Assembly: GCA_029265715.1 (NCBI GenBank)
Contig: JAJUGZ010000033.1
Coordinates: forward strand, 1 to 37,359
Reading direction: 5' to 3'
Length of the DNA: 37,359 nucleotides
Source of the DNA: Bacteroidota bacterium
GTDB taxonomy: Bacteria; Bacteroidota; Bacteroidia; Bacteroidales; Prolixibacteraceae
Below the pieces are notes generated by a model. That model worked only from the letters and a program-made list of their open reading frames with translations, was not told where the DNA came from and did not search any database. Below, piece by piece: positions 32,795 through 37,359 of the stretch; position 1 is the first letter of the stretch; each line of letters starts with the position of its first letter. The position numbers were made by a program, and so were the translations under genes.

Positions 32795-33009
32795 CTATTT
32801 CGTTTTTATTAGTTCAATATGATTTTTAATCAACTGTTCTGCTATTTTTAAATCAGAGACTTTCATCCCTTGGCAAAATCAAGTTCGATCGGTTCTACCC
32901 AGAATTTTGCAAATCCACCAGCTTTTCTCACATGAATATGCATTGGCTCCTGACCTTCATTTGAATAGAAAAAGAAAACAAAACCGAACTCCCTAAATAC
33001 TTCCGGCAT
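32795..33009 (-). pseudogene. DUF4160-family gene with a one-base frameshift
   Basis: The frame from 33009 reads MPEVFREFGFVFFFYSNEGQ, EPMHIHVRKAGGFAKFWVEP and IELDFAKG, then meets TGA at 32863-32865. Shifting one base there continues as MKVSDLKIAEQLIKNHIELI down to TAG at 32795, which completes the DUF4160 fold. The broken frame at GGATGA is therefore best read as a single-base deletion. The conserved HIHV stretch and the adjacent DUF2442 gene, one base further on, identify the pair. Translational re-initiation at the overlapping ATGA is the alternative. Confidence 0.75.
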
Positions 33010-33129
33010 AGCATTGGATCTTTTCTCAGAATTAGGGAATAATGCTATCTCTCACAACGTTAGCATAAAAAGATAATTTGATCCTGCATTGTTATATTTC
33101 TGTAATCAATTCTCCTTCTTTCCAACAGA

Positions 33130-33162
33130 TTGAAAATTCAAATCAGCATTTCAGTACTTTTG
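33130..33162 (+). promoter_or_regulatory. Promoter of the M19 dipeptidase gene
   Basis: TTG (33130-33132), a 22-nt spacer and TACTTTTG (33155-33162) resemble the Bacteroidota consensus. Transcription would start near 33169, so translation must start at 33186, not at the in-frame ATG at 33078. Confidence 0.6.
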
Positions 33163-33185
33163 GAAATATCCTGATCAAATACGCT

Positions 33186-34436
33186 ATGAAACTTGCAAAA
33201 AAACTTACATCCGCCCTGATTATCCTTAGTTTGATGAGTTTTACATCATCAAAAAGCGACGATCAGATCCTGAAGGAAGCCCGGCGCATTCATGCCAAAT
33301 GCCTGACCGTAGACACCCATTGCGACACGCCGATGTTACTGCTGAAAAACGACTTCGACATCAGCAAACGAAATGAAGCACCTAAAAGTCGCGTCGATTT
33401 GCCTCGGATGAAGGAAGGAGGCCTCGATGCCATGTTCTTCGCCGTTTTCACCGGACAAAAGCCCCGCACCGAAGAGAACTACAGATCGACATACAAATTG
33501 GCCAACCAGATGCTCGACTCGATTCATTCGATGGTCGAACATCATCCCGACCTGGTTACTCTGGCTTTGAAAGCTGATGATTTGGCCCGGATTGAAAAAA
33601 CCGGGAAACGGGCCGCTTACATTGGCATGGAGAACGGCTTTCCGATCGGCAAAGACCTGTCGCGCGTCGAAGAATTCTACAATCGGGGAGTCCGGTACAT
33701 CACACTTTGCCACTCGTTTCATAACGACATCTGCGACTCGTCGAGCGACCCCGCTCCGGCCGAACACAACGGATTGAGCAATTTTGGCCGTCAGGTGGTT
33801 GCCGAAATGAACCGATTGGGGATCATGGTCGATGTGTCGCACGCCTCCGATAAATCATTCTTCGATGCGGTTGAAGCCAGCAAAGCGCCGGTTATTGCTT
33901 CACACAGTTCGGTCCGTTCGGTATGCAAACACGACCGGAACATGAGCGACGAAATGATCCGCAAGCTGGCGGCCAAAGGCGGGGTTATCCAGATTTGCCT
34001 GCTCGACGACTACATCAAAGAACCGGATACTACAACTGTCAGATACCAGAAGGAAAAAGAATTTCGGAGGATTTACCGCAGCCAGTCGGCCAAAATGAGC
34101 GACCAGGAACGTCAGGAATTTTATGACAAATGGGACCGGTTCCAAGAAGAAAACCCCAAACCGCTTCCGTCGGTTAAAGATCTGGTCGACCACATCGACT
34201 ACGTGAAAAACCTGGTTGGCGTTGACTACGTAGGTATTGGCAGCGATTTTGACGGCGGTGGCGGCCTGTCCGACTGTGCCGATGTCAGCCAGTTCCCGGC
34301 AATTACCCTCGAACTGCTGAAGCGGGGCTATTCGGAAGAAGACATCCGGAAAATCTGGGGAGGCAACCTGTTACGGGTTTTCCGCGAAGTGGAACATGTG
34401 GCCGGAACGTTGGCCGATGCTCCGGCAAAAAAGTGA
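33186..34436 (+). CDS. Secreted membrane dipeptidase (peptidase family M19)
   Basis: This is a 416-residue protein with a signal peptide (MKLAKKLTSALIILSLMSFTSS). All M19 metal ligands are visible: H45 and D47 in TVDTHCDTP, E149 in GMENGFPIG, H219 in DVSHASDKSF and H240 in IASHSSVRSV. The substrate-binding D354 is in GSDFDGGGG. The family is a zinc dipeptidase acting on L-D or L-L dipeptides and some lactams; in bacteria this probably serves peptide or cell-wall recycling in the periplasm. There is an insertion of charged residues (KEKEFRRIYRSQSAKMSDQE) between the last histidine and the aspartate. The start at 33186 is supported by the promoter and signal peptide. It is monocistronic, ending in a shared terminator. 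Confidence 0.93.
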   Translation: MKLAKKLTSALIILSLMSFTSSKSDDQILKEARRIHAKCLTVDTHCDTPMLLLKNDFDISKRNEAPKSRVDLPRMKEGGLDAMFFAVFTGQKPRTEENYRSTYKLANQMLDSIHSMVEHHPDLVTLALKADDLARIEKTGKRAAYIGMENGFPIGKDLSRVEEFYNRGVRYITLCHSFHNDICDSSSDPAPAEHNGLSNFGRQVVAEMNRLGIMVDVSHASDKSFFDAVEASKAPVIASHSSVRSVCKHDRNMSDEMIRKLAAKGGVIQICLLDDYIKEPDTTTVRYQKEKEFRRIYRSQSAKMSDQERQEFYDKWDRFQEENPKPLPSVKDLVDHIDYVKNLVGVDYVGIGSDFDGGGGLSDCADVSQFPAITLELLKRGYSEEDIRKIWGGNLLRVFREVEHVAGTLADAPAKK

Positions 34437-34462
34437 TCGCCAGGATACTAATTGTTTATAAA

Positions 34463-34506
34463 ACAAAGAGGTAGCCGCAGAATGAAACCACAGGCTACCT
34501 CTTTGT
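34463..34506. terminator. Bidirectional terminator between convergent genes
   Basis: ACAAAGAGGTAGCC (34463-34476) pairs perfectly with GGCTACCTCTTTGT (34493-34506) around a 16-nt loop. On the minus strand it is followed by TTTATAAACAA, and on the plus strand the 3' stem is itself U-rich. It lies between the dipeptidase and acyltransferase genes, which converge. Confidence 0.8.
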
Positions 34507-34541
34507 CTATACATCGGGCCGACCGCTCAGAACCACGCCCG

Positions 34542-35726
34542 CTACAAAGCCTGATTTTCCCGTCTGCGAAACGAAATCATTGCAAAAGCTGGTCTGACCG
34601 TTTCTTTCGGGACAATGCTGTCTTTTCGCTTCATACCAAAAATCAGGCGCATAAAATTAAATGGCACAATCAGGAAATGATAAATGCTCCAGATAAGTAT
34701 CAAACTGATAGCCACAATAAATAATGCTTTCAGGAAGACCGGAAAACCCAACGGAACAACAAAATAAGCCACAACGATTATGATGGGCTGGTGCAGCAAA
34801 TAAAACGGGTAAATCGCCATATTCAACGAACTACGCAAAGGACGATCGCTGTTGGCATATTTACGGCCATAGCCGATGATTGCCAGGCCAACCGACCAAC
34901 TCATCAGCAGAGATAGAACATCATAAACGAGCCAACCTGCCCGGGAATGATTAAACAGGCTGAGGGCCCCAAACATCAAGCCTATGCAGATGATTGTCAC
35001 CGCCAAAAAAATCTGCCTGTCGCGCTGAATCGTTTCCACGATTTTCTGATTGCCAAGCAGAACAAATCCATACAGGAAGTAAAGAAAGTCGAGGCACATA
35101 TAAGCCCAGTCGTTTGTAAATGCATGAGTTTCTTTTGGGAAATATGGGCGCAAAACGATTTGCGAAAGCAGGATTGGGACATAAAGCAGCAAAAGTCCTG
35201 CCCTGCCCGAGGAAAGGCGCACCAACCATTCGTCAAAACCCCGATAATAGCGCGAACGATACAAGCCAATAAACGGCACAAATACCATCGAGATAAAAAA
35301 CAGGTACACAATAAACCAAAGGTGGTGCCAACTGAAATTTCCTGCCGGATAAACGCCATCGAACATATGCTGGTAGAAATTCAGCAAGTTGGGGTACTGA
35401 TTGATCTTTTCGATATAAACCTGCACCGGAACAAGCAGGAAAATCCCGAAAATTAACGGGACCAAAAGCCTTTTGCTCCGTTCCGCAACATACTGTTTTT
35501 TTCTCCTGAACCCAAGCGCAAAACGGGTCCCGGCACCCGACACCAAAAATAAGAGGGGCATCCGCCAGGCATGCAACAGCATCATAACCGGATTGAGAGC
35601 TTCAACCCGGACATCGTTTTTGATATGCCAGTCCCAGCCATTAAAAACCATGCCAACGTGAAAAAGAAAGACGCTAAAGATTAGGAAAATCCGAATCCAG
35701 TCGATGTAAATTTGCCGATCATTCAT
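34542..35726 (-). CDS. Membrane acyltransferase (Acyltransferase_3 family)
   Basis: This is a 394-residue integral membrane protein with about ten hydrophobic segments. The family's catalytic-region histidine is H23 in the first helix (IDWIRIFLIFSVFLFHVGMV), followed by WRMPLLFLVSGAGTRFALGF and SWHHLWFIVYLFFISMVF. This pattern is closest to the MdoC/OpgC-like branch. Such enzymes move acyl groups (acetyl, succinyl) from the cytoplasm onto extracytoplasmic sugars or lipids. The acceptor here is unknown. The start at 35726 (MNDRQIYIDW) is preferred over 35753 because the extra residues are unlike the family's opening. It lies downstream of the AraC regulator gene, separated by a hairpin. Confidence 0.85.
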   Translation of the reverse strand: MNDRQIYIDWIRIFLIFSVFLFHVGMVFNGWDWHIKNDVRVEALNPVMMLLHAWRMPLLFLVSGAGTRFALGFRRKKQYVAERSKRLLVPLIFGIFLLVPVQVYIEKINQYPNLLNFYQHMFDGVYPAGNFSWHHLWFIVYLFFISMVFVPFIGLYRSRYYRGFDEWLVRLSSGRAGLLLLYVPILLSQIVLRPYFPKETHAFTNDWAYMCLDFLYFLYGFVLLGNQKIVETIQRDRQIFLAVTIICIGLMFGALSLFNHSRAGWLVYDVLSLLMSWSVGLAIIGYGRKYANSDRPLRSSLNMAIYPFYLLHQPIIIVVAYFVVPLGFPVFLKALFIVAISLILIWSIYHFLIVPFNFMRLIFGMKRKDSIVPKETVRPAFAMISFRRRENQAL

Positions 35727-35789
35727 AGTTTCTGTTTTTAATTTTTTCAGCAAATCAACGGGTTACCTTATCAAAAAACGTAAAAGTTT

Positions 35790-35812
35790 ATCGGGCGATA
35801 CACCGTCCCGAT
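35790..35812 (-). terminator. Hairpin after the AraC regulator gene
   Basis: ATCGGG and CCCGAT form a 6-bp stem with an 11-nt loop, followed on the minus strand by AAACTTTTACGTTTTTTG. It lies about 25 nt past the regulator's stop and probably ends or attenuates its transcript before the acyltransferase gene. Confidence 0.55.
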
Positions 35813-35836
35813 GAATCAATACATACCAAAACGGCT

Positions 35837-36988
35837 TTAGCTAATGGAGTCCCGGAATTCGGAAGGGGTTTGTCCGGTCTGATTTTTAAACGCTTTATTG
35901 AAGGTTGCTTTTGAATTGTAACCAACCATTTCGGCAAGCTCTTCAATCTTGTACTTTTTCCGATCGGTCCCCGAAAGAATTTGTTTGGCTTCTTCGATCC
36001 GGTAGCTGGCAAGCCAGTTAAAGAAATTCATTCCATATTTTTCGTTTATGACTTGCGACACCCGGTGTGGTGTTTCTCCCACGCGATTCGCCAGATCGGA
36101 TAACGATGCCAGATTATTGGCAAAATAACGTTCGTCACGCATCAGGGCCTCCAGCTTCTCCTGTATCTCATCTTTTTGCGGCCCTGCCAGCGACGACTTC
36201 TGGTACTTAACCACAACTTCTGCTCCTGCCTCCGTAAAAAAGCTCGACCGGCTAACAATGGAGAAACTGGTGAGATACAACAAAAAAGCAGCATAACTGG
36301 CAATAAAATAATCGCCAATGTCGCGGCCAAACCGAAGTTTAACCCAAACAATAATCAGGATAACAACCACAAAATGAAGCTCAAAATTCCGGTAATGCGA
36401 TAATTCATCTTTCCCAAACAAGCGAAATTTGAAACCTCGTTTTTTATATTCCAGGTAAAGACGTCTTACGGCAAGGACCTGATAAAACAAGAAATGCAAC
36501 AAGGTCAGTTCATAAATATACCTTCTGATCAGGAATGGATCAGGATCAAACAGCGCATGGTAATCTCCGGGAAACAGATCGGGATGATAGCACGACAAAT
36601 ACGAGTTTAATTTGAATCCGGCTGGTTGAAGCTGGTAAAGCAAACTATACAACAGGTAAAGGCCAAAAATCACAAAATGAGGCCAGACCTTTGATTTTTT
36701 CTCCGGAGAAAGTCCATAAAAAATGTACAGATAAAAAAGCGGCGCTAAAGCAAAATTCAACGGTTCCGAAAAATTATCGAGCCAAATTACACGTGCAATT
36801 AACCCCGTGTAGTTAAGCAAGATTTCGAGAATAGTAAGCGACAACGACAACACAAATAACCCCAGGTAAATGTTCCGTTTCACCCCCCGGCTTATTCGTC
36901 GTAACAAAAAATAACCAATGAAAAATCCCTGAAAAACGCCCAAGAGAATCAGCAGGGAAAATATGTCAAAGCGAATTTCGATTGGCAT
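35837..36988 (-). CDS. Membrane-anchored AraC-family regulator
   Basis: This is a 383-residue protein. Residues 1 to about 255 contain roughly six or seven transmembrane segments (IFSLLILLGVFQGFFIGYFL, YLGLFVLSLSLTILEILLNY, FHFVVVILIIVW-like segments). The last 100 residues form an AraC double helix-turn-helix: LASLSDLANRVGETPHRVSQ, MNFFNWLASYRIEEAKQILS and ELAEMVGYNSKATFNKAFKN, followed by QTGQTPSEFRDS. This membrane-sensor plus AraC layout is common in Bacteroidota and probably responds to a membrane or external cue. Targets are unknown; the downstream acyltransferase is a natural candidate. Confidence 0.92.
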   Translation of the reverse strand: MPIEIRFDIFSLLILLGVFQGFFIGYFLLRRISRGVKRNIYLGLFVLSLSLTILEILLNYTGLIARVIWLDNFSEPLNFALAPLFYLYIFYGLSPEKKSKVWPHFVIFGLYLLYSLLYQLQPAGFKLNSYLSCYHPDLFPGDYHALFDPDPFLIRRYIYELTLLHFLFYQVLAVRRLYLEYKKRGFKFRLFGKDELSHYRNFELHFVVVILIIVWVKLRFGRDIGDYFIASYAAFLLYLTSFSIVSRSSFFTEAGAEVVVKYQKSSLAGPQKDEIQEKLEALMRDERYFANNLASLSDLANRVGETPHRVSQVINEKYGMNFFNWLASYRIEEAKQILSGTDRKKYKIEELAEMVGYNSKATFNKAFKNQTGQTPSEFRDSIS

Positions 36989-37049
36989 CTGGTTAAAATT
37001 ACAGAAGTAAAAATAATACAGTTTTCAACCGATCAAAGATCGCAATCAA

Positions 37050-37076
37050 TAAAAAAGGTGCCTTTTCAGACACCCT
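37050..37076 (-). terminator. Orphan leftward terminator beside the IS66 end
   Basis: On the minus strand GGTGTC and GGCACC (one G-U pair) form a stem with a 6-nt loop, followed by TTTTTTATTG. There is no complete leftward gene between it and the IS66 end 40 bp away. It probably terminated a gene lying to the right that the IS66 element now separates from it. Confidence 0.5.
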
Positions 37077-37116
37077 TAAACACAGTCTTATAGGAGAAAA
37101 ATATACTAATTCGTTG

Positions 37117-37359
37117 GTAAGCCCCCTGGCATCTACATCTTTTTCGGATTGAGGAAGCCGAGTACCTTGCGGCAAAAAAAACATGACACTTCAGGAAAAA
37201 AGGACATGGATGCTTTCTCTGATTGATAACTGGAAAGAGAGCGGCATGAGCCAGGTTGAATTTGCACGGAAACACCAGGTCGGTCTGGCCAAGTTTCGTT
37301 ATTGGATCAACCAACAACGAAAAGGCCAAGCGGAGGGCCCGGCCTTTGTCGAACTGAAC
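37117..37359 (+). mobile_element. IS66-family insertion sequence, left end (cut by window)
   Basis: The probable left terminal repeat begins GTAAGCCCCCTGGCATCTAC at 37117, the IS66-type GTAAG start, and a TnpA-like frame begins 66 bp inside. IS66 elements make 8-bp target duplications; the 8 bases before the end are ATTCGTTG. The rest of the element (tnpB, tnpC and the right end) is beyond the window. Confidence 0.7.
37183..37359 (+). CDS. tnpA: IS66 accessory protein TnpA, N-terminal part
   Basis: The 59 residues visible begin MTLQEKRTWMLSLIDNWKES, followed by GMSQVEFARKHQVGLAKFRY and WINQQRK. This is the helix-turn-helix of the small IS66 TnpA/OrfA protein, comparable to 'W-x-x-SG-x-SQ-x-EFC-x-x-x-x-x-x-x-x-FxYW' in other members. 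TnpA works with TnpB and the TnpC transposase. The frame is open at the window edge. The start is the first ATG after a run of A. Confidence 0.85.
   Translation, partial: MTLQEKRTWMLSLIDNWKESGMSQVEFARKHQVGLAKFRYWINQQRKGQAEGPAFVELN

Noticed and set aside
33078-33185. N-terminal extension of the M19 dipeptidase
   Set aside because: It overlaps the promoter and precedes the signal peptide; the ATG at 33186 is better.

Overview
The window is from a member of the Bacteroidota. It carries a SusC/SusD pair with an adjacent hybrid two-component regulator, CarboxypepD_reg-type TonB receptors, and several matches to the Bacteroidota -7 promoter box TAnnTTTG. Classic Shine-Dalgarno sites are almost absent. 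The gene content (pectin-galactan PUL, 3-keto-glycoside genes, IS66) would fit an environmental Marinilabiliales/Prolixibacteraceae-type organism, but that placement is inference. I saw no rRNA, tRNA or CRISPR array.

Layout. 1-5.6 kb is a housekeeping and regulatory stretch: the N-terminal part of a leftward LysR regulator, a small outer-membrane beta-barrel protein, RNase R (rnr), a TetR regulator, a secreted CarboxypepD_reg protein and a MORN-repeat (YwqK-like) secreted protein. 5.8-9.7 kb is a leftward two-gene operon of a TonB-dependent receptor and a beta-helix lipoprotein, with no SusD. 10.1-27.0 kb is a leftward polysaccharide utilisation locus: a GH147-like glycosidase, SusC, SusD, a SusE/F-like lipoprotein, a GH53 endo-beta-1,4-galactanase and a GH2 beta-galactosidase, followed by the hybrid two-component system (HTCS) on its own promoter. 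The combination of GH53, GH2 and a GH147-like protein points to pectic beta-1,4-galactan (type I arabinogalactan). 27.4-32.3 kb is a rightward pair, a Gfo/Idh/MocA oxidoreductase and a giant HEAT-DUF1080-DUF1080 protein, matching the 3-keto-glycoside route of glycan cleavage. 32.4-33.0 kb holds a decayed DUF4160/DUF2442 toxin-antitoxin-like pair. 33.2-37.0 kb has an M19 dipeptidase, an acyltransferase-3 membrane protein and a membrane-anchored AraC regulator. From 37.1 kb the window enters an IS66-family element, cut by the window edge.

The genes fit together as follows. The HTCS would sense galactan-derived oligosaccharide in the periplasm and activate the operon promoter upstream of 26975, where two direct repeats spaced 21 nt lie just upstream of a near-consensus promoter. 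GH53 and the Sus proteins cut and import the galactan, and GH2 and the GH147-like enzyme release galactose. The most unusual signal is a roughly 130-190 bp intercistronic leader with inverted-repeat ends. It occurs three times, immediately upstream of the SusE-like gene, the GH53 gene and the HEAT-DUF1080 gene, and ties the PUL to the neighbouring 3-keto module. The GH53 gene also appears to carry an in-frame internal deletion of one barrel segment.
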